A DNA stretch of 64,000 nt from Cloacibacterium sp047601505 (lineage in GTDB: Bacteria; Bacteroidota; Bacteroidia; Flavobacteriales; Weeksellaceae): the NCBI RefSeq assembly GCF_047601505.1, contig NZ_JASGJD010000001.1, positions 2,976,001 through 3,040,000 of the forward strand, written 5' to 3'. The number at the start of each line of letters is the position of its first letter. Position 1 is the first letter of the stretch. Shown here piece by piece: positions 17,306 through 26,688 of the stretch. The notes under the pieces are model-generated. The model saw only the letters and a program-made list of their open reading frames with translations, had not been told where the DNA came from and searched no databases. The translations under genes and the position numbers were made by a program.

Positions 17306-17875
17306 TTAGAATATTTCCTTGATTTGTCTTGTCCATTCTTCAATTACTTCTGCATCTGCCTTGTCGGCTTTATCAAAAAAGAAATGCTGATTAATTTCTA
17401 ATCCGCAATAGGTAAAAATGCCCTTATCAGATGTTAGTGAGAGTGCCTTATCCATTCCAGTACTTTCATATTCGGTTTTCGATTTTCCGTGTGTATTGAT
17501 GATGGTAGTTTGTTTACCTGTAAGCAAACCTTTTTGAATGCCTTGGTCGTAACGATAAGCAAAACCATAACTAAAAACACGGTCAATAAATCCTTTCATA
17601 ATGGCAGGCATTCCTGTCCACCAAATAGGATAAATGAAAGTGATATGGTCTGCCCACGAAATATAATCTTGTTCCTGTTTTACATCGTCTGCAACTATCC
17701 CCATTCGTTGTCCTTTCATATCTTCCAATGAAAGAATCGGATTGAAATCAATTTGATATAAATCTCTTATTACAATTTCGTGATTTTTACTTTGAAGGAT
17801 TTCCATAATCGTCTCCAAAAAGTGATGGTTTAAACTTCCCTCTTTGGGATGAGCATAAATGATTAAATGTTTCAT
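17306..17875 (-). CDS. NAD(P)H-quinone oxidoreductase-like flavoprotein (KefF/YwrO/MdaB type)
   Basis: 189 residues with the flavodoxin-like fold: MKHLIIYAHPKEGSLNHH (phosphate-binding start), FIYPIWWTGMPAIMKGFIDR (FMN/FAD contact and quinone site), THGKSKTEYESTGMDKAL, CGLEI near the end. Reduces quinones, or similar electrophiles, by two electrons. Own promoter with TACTTTTG at 17904-17911. It sits in a block with AraC regulators and an SDR and may be controlled by the adjacent AraC gene at 17955, transcribed in the same direction upstream. Confidence 0.9.
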   Translation of the reverse strand: MKHLIIYAHPKEGSLNHHFLETIMEILQSKNHEIVIRDLYQIDFNPILSLEDMKGQRMGIVADDVKQEQDYISWADHITFIYPIWWTGMPAIMKGFIDRVFSYGFAYRYDQGIQKGLLTGKQTTIINTHGKSKTEYESTGMDKALSLTSDKGIFTYCGLEINQHFFFDKADKADAEVIEEWTRQIKEIF

Positions 17876-17903
17876 TGTCCTATTTTTTTTAAATTTGATA
17901 GGA

Positions 17904-17911
17904 CAAAAGTA
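17904..17911 (-). promoter_or_regulatory. -7 element of quinone reductase gene
   Basis: Reads TACTTTTG on the minus strand, 28 bp before ATG 17875. Confidence 0.6.
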
Positions 17912-17954
17912 GAATGGCAGGGTTTGCTAAAATTGTAAGAAAACGAAATTGGGC

Positions 17955-18779
17955 TTATTCAGCCTTGGCGATACAAATATCTTGTTGAAATTTTAGATAT
18001 TTTGTTGGACTAATATTGAGATAATGCTTGAAGTCGTGAATGAGTTGGCTTTGGTCGTAATAACTACATTCGTTTATGATTTCAAACCAGTCCATTTTAG
18101 TAGATGTTGAAGCAATGTTTTGAATGCGCTCTATGGCTTTCAAAAATCGTTGATAACGATTGATTTCCTTAGAAGTGTATCCTAAAAGTTTCTTATATTT
18201 GAGTTGGATGTTTCTTTCACTTTGGTTTTGTTGGCTTGCTAAATATTTAATGGGGTTTAAATTTTCATTATCAAAGTTTACCAACTTTTCTGCAATTATA
18301 TTACTGTCTCTTAAATAAGGTTTGCAAAACTCAAGTAGATAATTTACCTGATGATTTTTGTCCCCTATTTTATTGAGTTCTATCCACAAAGCAGTAAAAC
18401 AATTCTCAACTAATAAATCGTCAGGATTTATTGGCAAATGTTCTGCAATTGAAGCGTTACCGAAGAAACGGTAAAAAGCATCATCTTTAAAATTGGCAAC
18501 CAAAATTTGAGAATTAGGTGGCAAAGAATAATCAAATGCCTGCTTAATAGGCCCTAACACAAAACATCTATCAACAACTACTTTCGTGCTATTTTTAGAA
18601 TGAAGTATGGCTTTTTCTCCGAAATTAAAAATTAAGATAGTTTGATACAAAGGAAAAAATGTTTTGTAAATGATGTCGGATGATTTATTATCAGCATAAT
18701 AAAAATGAGAAAAAACATCTTCGTAGTCTGTTGGAACAGCTATTTTAATACTCGTGTATTTATCCTCGTGCTCTGTCAT
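17955..18779 (-). CDS. AraC-family regulator
   Basis: 274 residues from ATG 18779 (GTG 18812 is a longer, less likely start). The N-terminal sensor resembles the DUF6597-type domain (YKTFFPLYQTILIFNFGEKA, FVLGPIKQAFDYSLPP) and the C-terminal HTH region is SERNIQLKYKKLLGYTSKE, MDWFEIINECSYYDQSQLIH, FKHYLNISPTKYLKFQ. Upstream on the same strand of the quinone reductase gene (79 bp), a plausible target. Confidence 0.88.
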   Translation of the reverse strand: MTEHEDKYTSIKIAVPTDYEDVFSHFYYADNKSSDIIYKTFFPLYQTILIFNFGEKAILHSKNSTKVVVDRCFVLGPIKQAFDYSLPPNSQILVANFKDDAFYRFFGNASIAEHLPINPDDLLVENCFTALWIELNKIGDKNHQVNYLLEFCKPYLRDSNIIAEKLVNFDNENLNPIKYLASQQNQSERNIQLKYKKLLGYTSKEINRYQRFLKAIERIQNIASTSTKMDWFEIINECSYYDQSQLIHDFKHYLNISPTKYLKFQQDICIAKAE

Positions 18780-18935
18780 TTTCTTATTGTCGATATTTGT
18801 ACAGGGTGCCACTAACGTTTAATGACTTTGCGAGGCGAGGCTTTTCAGCACTCACTTTCTTGCGAATAACGGACATACAAATATAACGAAAACTTTCTTA
18901 CGGAGACGTTTTCCCCCGCTCCTGCAAAACCAATG

Positions 18936-19763
18936 TTAGCGACTGGTATTTATCTTTCGGTCGGTAAGTTCTGTTGGTGTCAGTCCGAAGTATTTTTTAA
19001 AAGCGTATGAAAAATGCGATAAGTTTTCAAAACCTGTTTCTAAATATACTTCAACAGGTTTCTTGTTTTTCTCTGCCAGTTGGTAGTGTGCCAATTCTAA
19101 ACGTTTTTGTGTTAGCCAACGTTGTGGAGTTTTGTCATAAATTCTTTGAAAATCACGTTTGAAAGTTGTCAAACTGCGTCCTGTCAAATAGCCAAACTTT
19201 TCCAACGGCATATTGAACATAAAGTTCTTTTCCATAAATCCTGCCAAATCAATTTTATGCGGTTCTTCAAAGTTGGCTAAAATATTGTCAATGCCTTTAT
19301 CGATTGTTCGCAAAACACTAATTGCTTCCGTAATTTTTAATGAAGCAATGTTTTCGGGAAATTTTTCCTGCACGTCAAAATAAGGGATCAACGAAGCAAG
19401 GCAACTTTCCAATAATGGGTGTTTTTCAAAACTACGAATCTTTTGAGTTGCTAAAACTTTTATTTTTACATTCAAGTCTGCGTAAAACTTTCGTAACCTG
19501 TTAATGGAAAGGTGCATTACAACTGACTTGTGCGGTTGTCCGTCTTTTGGATAATTGATGATTGTCGCTAACTGATTTCTTGGAATGAGAAAAATATCAC
19601 CAGCTTTAAACAAATAGTTGCAGTCTGCCTGAATGATTTTTGTTTCGCCCGAAATGAACCACACAAGCATATGATGGTCAAACACAACTTCCGTTTTAAA
19701 CAACTTGTCTTCATAACAAGAAAGTTTAATATCGTCAGTTATGTATTTTAATTGAAATTCCAT
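18936..19763 (-). CDS. AraC-family regulator
   Basis: 275 residues. N-terminal cupin-like sensor (HHMLVWFISGETKIIQADCN, FKAGDIFLIPRNQLA), C-terminal HTH (MPLEKFGYLTGRSLTTFKRD, VEVYLETGFENLSHFSYAFK, KYFGLTPTELTDRK). ATG 19763 follows a TAAATTTG box at 19779-19786. Located 29 bp after the SDR stop, same strand, and possibly its regulator. Confidence 0.9.
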   Translation of the reverse strand: MEFQLKYITDDIKLSCYEDKLFKTEVVFDHHMLVWFISGETKIIQADCNYLFKAGDIFLIPRNQLATIINYPKDGQPHKSVVMHLSINRLRKFYADLNVKIKVLATQKIRSFEKHPLLESCLASLIPYFDVQEKFPENIASLKITEAISVLRTIDKGIDNILANFEEPHKIDLAGFMEKNFMFNMPLEKFGYLTGRSLTTFKRDFQRIYDKTPQRWLTQKRLELAHYQLAEKNKKPVEVYLETGFENLSHFSYAFKKYFGLTPTELTDRKINTSR

Positions 19764-19778
19764 ATGCTTGTATGGTTA

Positions 19779-19786
19779 CAAATTTA
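19779..19786 (-). promoter_or_regulatory. -7 element of AraC gene 18936
   Basis: Reads TAAATTTG on the minus strand, 15 bp before the ATG. Confidence 0.5.
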
Positions 19787-19792
19787 CAAAAA

Positions 19793-20788
19793 TCAGTTAA
19801 GTTCAAATGTTATGCCTGTCAACTTTTCGCTTAGTTGCCACAAACTTTTTGCGCTGGTTTCGTCCAACGAATAAGGTTTTACACCTGCGGAAATCTCCTG
19901 TACCAAAGACAATTTGGCAATGTCTGTATCTTCGCAAAACACACCGCCAATGTTGTTTAATAACGGACTTGTTGCACACCAAATTGTTGTAGAAGCACCT
20001 TGCGGAATTGTTTTTAAGTTTGCTGAAACTTCAGGCTTAATATTTCCATTTTCATCACAAAAGCCCATTTTTACAAACAATTCCAATGGTGCTTCTCTTG
20101 CTAATTCAGTTCCACCAATAGAACCAGGGTGTAATGAGTACGCTCTTACGCCAAATTCTTTTGCTCGATTGTCTAGTTCAAGCGAAAACAAATTGACTGC
20201 GGTTTTTGATTGTCCGTAAGCTTGCAAAGTTTCATATTCTCTATGTTCAAAATTCGGGTCGTCAAAATTGAAAGGCGCAAATTGATGTCCTTGCGATGAA
20301 ACGTTTATTACTCTTGCTCCGTCAGCTTTTTTTAGTGCATTCCAAAGTCTTGCTGTGAGTTGAAATTGTGCCAAATAATTTACTGCTAATTGCGATTCAA
20401 TACCACGATTGTCCCTGCGTAGCGGAACCCACATAATTCCAGCGTTGTTGATAAGCAAATGCAAAGGTCTGTCCGAAGCCAAAAACTTTTCAGCAAATGT
20501 ATCAATGGAAGTTGGATTCATTAAATCCATTTCTTCGATTTCAACATTATTTATTCCTTGCAGATTTTTCTTTGCTTTTTCAATATCTCTTGCAGGAACA
20601 ATGACTGTTGCGCCTGCATTTGCAAGTGTTTTCACTGTTTCCAATCCAATGCCAGTGTTTCCGCCTGTCACAATGGCGATTTTTCCTATAAGATCAATAC
20701 CTTTAATAACTTCTGTTGAAGTTGATTTTGCGTTGAAGCCTGAACCTATTGGTTTCTGTAATGCTCCGTTGTAATTAGTCTGTCCCAT
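19793..20788 (-). CDS. Short-chain dehydrogenase/reductase
   Basis: 331 residues. Classical SDR features: cofactor site VTGGNTGIGLETV, structural NNAG, catalytic Ser in NVSSQGHQ and YGQSKTAVNLF as YxxxK, then LHPGSIGGTEL. NAD(P)H-dependent oxidoreductase resembling retinol/WW-domain oxidoreductase-type SDRs. The substrate is unknown. ATG 20788 is chosen over the TTG-type start at 20824 because the TACCTTTG box at 20809-20816 lies between them. Confidence 0.9.
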   Translation of the reverse strand: MGQTNYNGALQKPIGSGFNAKSTSTEVIKGIDLIGKIAIVTGGNTGIGLETVKTLANAGATVIVPARDIEKAKKNLQGINNVEIEEMDLMNPTSIDTFAEKFLASDRPLHLLINNAGIMWVPLRRDNRGIESQLAVNYLAQFQLTARLWNALKKADGARVINVSSQGHQFAPFNFDDPNFEHREYETLQAYGQSKTAVNLFSLELDNRAKEFGVRAYSLHPGSIGGTELAREAPLELFVKMGFCDENGNIKPEVSANLKTIPQGASTTIWCATSPLLNNIGGVFCEDTDIAKLSLVQEISAGVKPYSLDETSAKSLWQLSEKLTGITFELN

Positions 20789-20808
20789 TTTTTTAAATTT
20801 TGTTAGGA

Positions 20809-20816
20809 CAAAGGTA
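20809..20816 (-). promoter_or_regulatory. -7 element of SDR gene
   Basis: Reads TACCTTTG on the minus strand, 20 bp before ATG 20788. The flanking AGGACAAA(A/G)GTAGA context is shared with the quinone reductase promoter (17901-17914). Confidence 0.6.
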
Positions 20817-20824
20817 GATAGCAT

Positions 20825-21243
20825 TTTGTCGGGTAACTTTGTCTAAACGTCCGAATTTACTTTGTTTAAAAGTTCAAGTTTTTTGTTTAGTCTATCGGTT
20901 GTTTTTTGCACATCGAGATACGGATTGGTGTCAGTGCGGGCGAAAGAAGAACTAAAAGTTCAATTTCGAACAAACGAAGCTGACGCTTTTTTAATAGAAC
21001 TAAATTAAAAAAATATGGAATTGAAAAGCAGTTGCAACAAAAAAAGTGAAAATGGTTAAATTTGAAATTAACTCATTTATTTTGCCAATATATTATTAAT
21101 AGAGCTGTAAATCTATTTACTTATTTTAATTTCCTTTAAATGAATTAACATTCTTTGATTCATTTTGGTTACAACAACCGTTGTTTTGGCTACATTTATT
21201 CTTTGATATTCTTGCAATTTTGTAACATTAAAACAATAGAAAT
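20825..21243. other. Intergenic region between divergent SDR and NmrA genes
   Basis: No gene seen. Holds the promoter of the NmrA-like gene, with CAATTTTG near 21214 as an imperfect -7 candidate. Confidence 0.4.
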
Positions 21244-22137
21244 ATGAATATCATTTTAACAGGCTCATTAGGCAACATTAGTAAACCGATTGCAACGAAA
21301 TTAATTTCAAAAGGACATTCGGTAACTATTATTAGTAGCAATACTGATAAGCAAAAGGACATTGAAAAATTGGGAGCAAAAGCTGCCATTGGAACAATGG
21401 AAGATGTAACTTTCCTAATAAAAACATTTAAAAATGCCGATGCTGTTTATTGCATGGAAACATTTGGTTTTTTCAATCCCAATTTTGACTATATGCAATA
21501 TATAAGCCAAGTTGTACATAACTACAAACAGGCTATTGAACAATCAGGGATAAAAAAAGTTATTCATTTAAGCAGCATTGGAGCACATACTTCCACAGGT
21601 GTGGGCATATTACAATTCCACCATTTGGCAGAAAGTATCCTTAATCAGCTTTCCGAAGATGTTGTAATTAAATTCATTCGTCCTGTAGGTTTTTATGTAA
21701 ATTTACTTGGTCAAATTGCCACGATTAAAACACAGAGCGTTATTATATCAAATCTCGAAAGTAACAATAAAGAACCTTGGGTTTCGCCTCAGGATATTGC
21801 AGATGTGATTGCAGAAGAATTTGACAGTCCGTTCGACAACCGCAAAATACGCTATGTAGCCAGTGACGAGGTTTCGGGAAATGACATTGCAGATGCATTG
21901 GGGAAAGCTATCGGGAAGACCGATTTAAAATGGATAACTGTAACGGACGAACAATATTTGAATGGATTATTAAATTTTGGAATGAACCCCAAAATCGCAG
22001 CAGACTATGTCGCAATGCAGTCTGCACAACGCGACGGAAGTATTTATAAAGATTTCAATTTGCATAAACCCATATTGGGAAAAGTTAAAATAACTGATTT
22101 TGCAAAAGATTTTGCTATCGCCTATAATCAAAAATAG
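21244..22137 (+). CDS. NmrA-like NAD(P)-binding oxidoreductase/sensor
   Basis: 297 residues, atypical SDR. N-terminal Rossmann motif NIILTGSLGNISKPIATKLI (a variant of TGxxGxxG), then GTMEDV and DAVYCMETFGFF, KVIHLSSIGAH, FIRPVGFYVNLL, the usual NmrA/NAD(P)H-azoreductase-like order. Catalytic Tyr-Lys are not obvious, so it may be a redox sensor or quinone reductase (QorB-like). It is followed 38 bp later by an AraC gene in the same direction, so the two probably form an operon. Confidence 0.85.
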   Translation: MNIILTGSLGNISKPIATKLISKGHSVTIISSNTDKQKDIEKLGAKAAIGTMEDVTFLIKTFKNADAVYCMETFGFFNPNFDYMQYISQVVHNYKQAIEQSGIKKVIHLSSIGAHTSTGVGILQFHHLAESILNQLSEDVVIKFIRPVGFYVNLLGQIATIKTQSVIISNLESNNKEPWVSPQDIADVIAEEFDSPFDNRKIRYVASDEVSGNDIADALGKAIGKTDLKWITVTDEQYLNGLLNFGMNPKIAADYVAMQSAQRDGSIYKDFNLHKPILGKVKITDFAKDFAIAYNQK

Positions 22138-22175
22138 ATCAGCAATAAAAGGAGTCAAATAATATCAAATTAAAT

Positions 22176-23096
22176 ATGACAAAAAAAACACCAATTTATA
22201 TAAAAACTATTAGCGAATTTCATAAATTTCGAAATTTACCCAAGCCCGAACATCCTTTGATTAGTGTAATAGATTACTCAACCATTAAGCATATGGTAGA
22301 AAATAATTCCTTGAGTTGGGTACTCGATTTTTATTCTATTTCGTTGAAAAGAACTTCAAATGCCAAGTTTAAATATGGGCATCAGGAATGTGATTTTGAT
22401 GAAGGGTTTATGTTCTTTATGTCTCCGCAGCAGGTTTTTAGTGTGTTGGTAGATGAAGCTCATCAACCCGTAAATTCAGGATGGCTTTTACTTATTCATC
22501 CTGACTTTTTTTGGAATTCTTCCCTTGTTCAAAATATTAAGAAATATGATTTTTTCAATTATTCTGTAAATGAAGCATTATTTCTTTCCGATAAAGAGGA
22601 AATTATACTCAATGGGATTGTGAAAAATATTCATCAGGAATGTGGAGCTAACATTGATAAGTTCAGTAAGCAAATTATCATCACACACATAGAAAACTTA
22701 TTGAGCTATTCAGAACGCTTTTATAATCGTCAGTTTCTTACGAGAGAGAAAATTAATCATCAGATTTTGGAACAATTAGAAAAGTTATTGACGGATTATT
22801 TTAAAAATGATGATTTAATTTCAAAAGGTTTGCCTACAGTTCATTATGTTGCAGAGAATTTAAATGTTTCTCCAAGCTATTTGGGTAATTTGCTTAGAAC
22901 ATTAACTGGTCAAAATACGCAGCAGCATATCCATAACAAACTAATAGAAAAAGCAAAAGAAAAATTATCAACCTCAAATTTGTCTGTTAGTGAAATTGCT
23001 TATTATTTAGGCTTTGAGCATTCTCAATCATTTAGTAAACTTTTTAAGAGTAAAACAAATTTAACACCTTTGGAGTTTAGGGCTTCGTTCAATTAG
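22176..23096 (+). CDS. AraC-family regulator
   Basis: 306 residues. N-terminal sensor DFYSISLKRTSNAKFKYG, FMFFMSPQQVFSVL, C-terminal HTH VHYVAENLNVSPSYLGNLLR, LSVSEIAYYLGFEHSQSFSK, LFKSKTNLTPLEFR. Probably cotranscribed with the NmrA-like gene (38-bp gap) and 64 bp before the RidA-like gene. Confidence 0.9.
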   Translation: MTKKTPIYIKTISEFHKFRNLPKPEHPLISVIDYSTIKHMVENNSLSWVLDFYSISLKRTSNAKFKYGHQECDFDEGFMFFMSPQQVFSVLVDEAHQPVNSGWLLLIHPDFFWNSSLVQNIKKYDFFNYSVNEALFLSDKEEIILNGIVKNIHQECGANIDKFSKQIIITHIENLLSYSERFYNRQFLTREKINHQILEQLEKLLTDYFKNDDLISKGLPTVHYVAENLNVSPSYLGNLLRTLTGQNTQQHIHNKLIEKAKEKLSTSNLSVSEIAYYLGFEHSQSFSKLFKSKTNLTPLEFRASFN

Positions 23097-23160
23097 CTGA
23101 AAGGATAGATATTGACAAAGTGCTATAAGACTTTTAAGCAATAATTTAAACAATTTATAG

Positions 23161-23550
23161 ATGGAAAAACATATTATCAATCCCTGGACTTGGCAAGATG
23201 CTAGAAATTATGTTCAGGCAATCGAAGTGAAAAACATTGAAGGAACACTATATGTTTCGGGACAAACAGCTATAAATGATGATGGAATATCAAGTAATGA
23301 AGATATGCGTTCACAATTAATCCAAACCATTCAAAATTTAGAAAAAATTATTCTAAAAGCTGATTATGAGTTGAAAAACATTGTACGGCTAAATATATAT
23401 ACAGTTTCTACTTCAGAGTTATTTGAAAATTTTGATATCTTCCAGAATTGGATAACTAGAAACAATATCAAACAAACATCCACCGTATTGGAAGTGAAAA
23501 GTCTTTTTGAAACTCTAAAAGTTGAATTTGAGGCGACAGTAGTAAAATAG
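23161..23550 (+). CDS. RidA/YjgF/Rid-family protein
   Basis: 129 residues. Rid fold motifs: GTLYVSGQTAINDDGISSNE, MRSQLIQTIQNLEKIILKAD, NIVRLNIYTVS and the closing KSLFETLKVEFEATVV. RidA proteins hydrolyse reactive enamine/imine intermediates, but the catalytic Arg of true RidA (usually in a C-terminal RxxV/P segment) is not evident here, so this may be one of the Rid subfamilies of other function. Last gene of the NmrA-AraC-Rid set. Confidence 0.85.
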   Translation: MEKHIINPWTWQDARNYVQAIEVKNIEGTLYVSGQTAINDDGISSNEDMRSQLIQTIQNLEKIILKADYELKNIVRLNIYTVSTSELFENFDIFQNWITRNNIKQTSTVLEVKSLFETLKVEFEATVVK

Positions 23551-23986
23551 TGATGTCCTAGTTTGGACTGTATTAGGCACGATATAATCTGATAGTCAAG
23601 GACAAAAGAATTAGTTTTGTTAAAAAAATAAATATTCACCCTTAAAACTGTCAAAATGAATTTAGAAACAAAATTCATCAGAAGCAAATTAGGATTACTT
23701 AAAATTACCATTCTTTATAATTACAAATCTAAAGGTTAGTGATGGAATATTTAAAACACACAACTTGCTTATTTTCAATATAAATTTTAAATTAAATAAT
23801 CAAAACAAGAGTAGACATTTCTATGCTCTTGTTTGTTTTCAATGGGAAAAACCGTTTTAAAAAAAGCAGTCTTCACTACATCCTTATCGAACAATTTTTA
23901 CATACCGAAGGAAAAAAATCTCTATTGATATGTAAATTTTTCAGCCAGACAACAACTTTTACCACTATGCAATGTCGAGCGATAAG
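23551..23986. other. Non-coding stretch before left IS21 copy
   Basis: No gene recognised. Short frames here look like chance. It does not contain the missing 3' end of the HamA-like gene found beyond the IS. Confidence 0.4.
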
Positions 23987-24161
23987 TGCAAATTTCAGTG
24001 ATATTGACCACCTTATTTCAATTTAAAGTGACCACCCAATTTCGGTTTAAAGTGACCACCTTATTTCGGAGCAAATTGACCACCCCTTTTTCTTGTTTAA
24101 AAACTACTTTTTTTCATGCGTTTTTTTGTTGTTAAACTTATTGATTCAAATGTAATAAAAA

Positions 24162-24899
24162 TTAGTAATTTTTGCTGTTTCTTTTTTTTCTCATTGATTC
24201 TCCTTGAAGCTCAATTCGGTGAGATTGATGGATAAGTCGGTCTAAAATAGCATCTGCAATGGTTTTTTCACCAATAATATCATACCAACCTTGAACTGGG
24301 ATTTGTGAGGTTACAATGATAGAACCGTTGTTGTGACGGTCTTCTATGATTTCTAAAAGGGTAATTCGGTTCTGGCTGTCCAACGCTTGGAGCCCAAAAT
24401 CATCCAAAATAAGTACATCCTGCCGCTGTATTTTGGTGAGTTCTCGTAGATAAGAACCGTCTGCTTTTGCCATTTTTAATTTTGCAAACAGCTTCGAGGT
24501 GTTGAAGTAATTTACCTTATAACCCTCTATACAAGCCTGATAGCCCAATGCTGTTCCTAGATAACTTTTGCCAACACCAGTGCTTCCTGTGATCAGGATG
24601 TTTTCGTTTTTTTCTACAAATTCGCATTCCGAGAGTCTCAATATAAGATTGCGATCCAAATTTCTGGACGCATCATAATTTAGGGTTTCAATGCTGGATT
24701 GGTAATGGAATTTGGCGTTCTTGATGCTTCTTTCAATACGCCTGTTATGCCTTTCGTCCCATTCTGCATCAATGAGTATTGATATAAATTGATCCAACGT
24801 GTAATGGTCGATTTTACCGCTTTCAATAGAGGTTTTAAAGGCGTTGTGCATGCCGTGAAGCGTCATTTGCTTCATTTTGGTAAGAGTGGTTTCATTCAT
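24162..24899 (-). CDS. istB: IS21 IstB helper ATPase
   Basis: 245-residue AAA+ ATPase that assists IstA. Walker A GSTGVGKSYLG, Walker B LILDDFG, and DRHNNGSIIVTSQIPVQGWY, DAILDRLIHQSHRIEL sensor region. ATG 24899 (NETTLTKMKQMTLHGMHNAF) is the family start. A longer frame to 25019 only adds translated heptamer repeats (SWKLEVG) and is rejected. Intact, unlike copy 2. Confidence 0.93.
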   Translation of the reverse strand: MNETTLTKMKQMTLHGMHNAFKTSIESGKIDHYTLDQFISILIDAEWDERHNRRIERSIKNAKFHYQSSIETLNYDASRNLDRNLILRLSECEFVEKNENILITGSTGVGKSYLGTALGYQACIEGYKVNYFNTSKLFAKLKMAKADGSYLRELTKIQRQDVLILDDFGLQALDSQNRITLLEIIEDRHNNGSIIVTSQIPVQGWYDIIGEKTIADAILDRLIHQSHRIELQGESMRKKRNSKNY

Positions 24900-24943
24900 A
24901 ATTTTAATAATTGATAATTGATAATTGATAATTTTTGATAAAT

Positions 24944-25026
24944 TTCCAACTTCCAACTTCCAACTTCCAACTTCCAACTTCCAGCTTCCAACTTCCAGCT
25001 TCCAGCTTCTAACTTCCAACTTCTAG
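24944..25026. repeat. Heptanucleotide tandem repeat between istA and istB
   Basis: About 12 units of TTCCAAC with TTCCAGC and TTCTAAC variants. Copy 2 has only about four units (47024-47050). The 56-bp difference, exactly eight units, accounts for the whole length difference between the two elements. Confidence 0.9.
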
Positions 25027-26576
25027 TTGTAATACTGCTTTCCACGAATATTGCTATGTTCGGGAAGTTCTTGCTGGCTTTGGTCTTCTGTGTCATAATC
25101 CATGTGATCTAAATTGTTTTCTAAAATTTTCTGTATGGATTTGTAACTGTAAATTTCATACTCCAAACCTCGTTTGCAAGCTTTGATGAGGCGCGCTTTT
25201 CCTACTTTTTTTTCTAAATTCAAAATCCCTAAGCAGCTTTTGTAAGCTTGTTCTGGGTGGTTTCTACTCTCGATGATATGCAGAATGTATTCTCCAACTG
25301 CTGCGTCAATGCTTTTCGCCCAATCCATGAAGCGTTCTGCACTCCATTCTGCTACAAAACGGTGCGTGCTTGCCAAATGTTCCGAAGTGGTGGTATATAC
25401 ATAAGGCTTGTAATTGCGCTTGTGGAGGGCTATTCTGTTGTATTTGTAATAAATTTCTACCGTAGAACTGGTGTACAATAGTTTCACCTTTTTCTTGATA
25501 TAGGGATATGGAACACTGTAATAGTTCTTATCACGGCTTAAATGAACGTGTCCGTTCTGCATTACCGTGGCAAAGGATTGGTATTTGATTTCAAAATAAG
25601 TAGTAGGAAGCGGTCGTAAGGTAGGCTGTTCGTCTTCCAAAAACAGTTCCCTGCGAGAATAAGGACGAGCGGTGAGTTTTCGGTTGTTATGAGCGTCTAA
25701 TAAATCCCAGATTTCTTGGTTGAGTTCTTCTAAATTGAAAAACTGTTGGTCTTTTATGTTGGCATAAATTCTTCGATACAAAATCTTCACGGCTCCTTCT
25801 ACCAAGGATTTGTCTCGTGGTTTATAGGCTCTGGTTGGTAAAATCGTGGTTTCATAGTGTTCGGCTAAATCTGATAAAGTTTCATTCAAAGTAGGCTCAA
25901 AACGATTGCTTTTAACCACTGCAGATTTTAAATTATCGGGAACTATTGCAGCGGGAACGCCCTGAAAATAACGCATTGCTCGTTCTACTGAATGTACAAA
26001 ATCTTCCTTTTGTTGGCTCAACGTGGCTTCCGCATACGTGTATTGGCTTCCACCTAATAGGGCTACAAAAAATTGTACTTCTCGTAATTCTCCATTCGTT
26101 TTGTCAATGATATAAAGGGGTTTTCCTGCGTAATCTACGTACATCTTGTCCCCGCATTTGTGGTGCATGTGCATCACGGGATTTACCCTGTTGCTCCATA
26201 TTCGGTAATGATGACGGAACTGTGAGCTCTTGAAACCATCGGAATGCTGCGCAATGTACGCTTCCCATAGATGATGAATGGTAATGCCTACTTTCTTCAG
26301 TTCTCTTTCCATTTTTGGAAAATAATCATACAACTCCTGTAGTTTGGGGCTTACGACATCTTCTTTGCCTCCAGAAAAAAGCAATTCTAACTCCGAATCG
26401 CTCTTTGATAAAATTTCTTCTTTTGTTTTTCCTGAAGCTTCAAATATTGAGATATACTTCTTTACGGTGTTTCTAGATAGGGATAAATAGGTGCTTATAA
26501 ACAACTTACTGTTCCCTTTGCTGTACAATTTAAGGACTTTTCTTATTTTACTCATGTCTGTTAGGGTGTTTGCCAT
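25023..26576 (-). CDS. istA: IS21 IstA transposase
   Basis: 517 residues. N-terminal HTH (LKLYSKGNSKLFISTYLSLS, RNTVKKYI), DDE integrase core beginning at MYVDYAGKPLYI (first Asp), IVPDNLKSAVVKS (second Asp) and the Glu in DKSLVEGAVKILY. C-terminal beta-barrel and tail. It differs from copy 2 at one residue in the C-terminal half (DAAVGEY versus DTAVGEY). Full length and probably active. Confidence 0.95.
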   Translation of the reverse strand: MANTLTDMSKIRKVLKLYSKGNSKLFISTYLSLSRNTVKKYISIFEASGKTKEEILSKSDSELELLFSGGKEDVVSPKLQELYDYFPKMERELKKVGITIHHLWEAYIAQHSDGFKSSQFRHHYRIWSNRVNPVMHMHHKCGDKMYVDYAGKPLYIIDKTNGELREVQFFVALLGGSQYTYAEATLSQQKEDFVHSVERAMRYFQGVPAAIVPDNLKSAVVKSNRFEPTLNETLSDLAEHYETTILPTRAYKPRDKSLVEGAVKILYRRIYANIKDQQFFNLEELNQEIWDLLDAHNNRKLTARPYSRRELFLEDEQPTLRPLPTTYFEIKYQSFATVMQNGHVHLSRDKNYYSVPYPYIKKKVKLLYTSSTVEIYYKYNRIALHKRNYKPYVYTTTSEHLASTHRFVAEWSAERFMDWAKSIDAAVGEYILHIIESRNHPEQAYKSCLGILNLEKKVGKARLIKACKRGLEYEIYSYKSIQKILENNLDHMDYDTEDQSQQELPEHSNIRGKQYYN

Positions 26577-26688
26577 AATTCGATTTTTTTATCGAATTTA
26601 AGCTTCTAACGTCATGAAAAAATGGGCAGTTTTTGTTGCAATTTTTCTCCTCTAATTGAGGTGGTCAATTTGCTCCGAAATGGGGTGG

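Noticed and set aside
24900..25019. N-terminal extension of istB encoding repeated SWKLEVG
   Set aside because: It is only the translated heptamer repeat between istA and istB. The copy-2 element has few units and the family start is ATG 24899.
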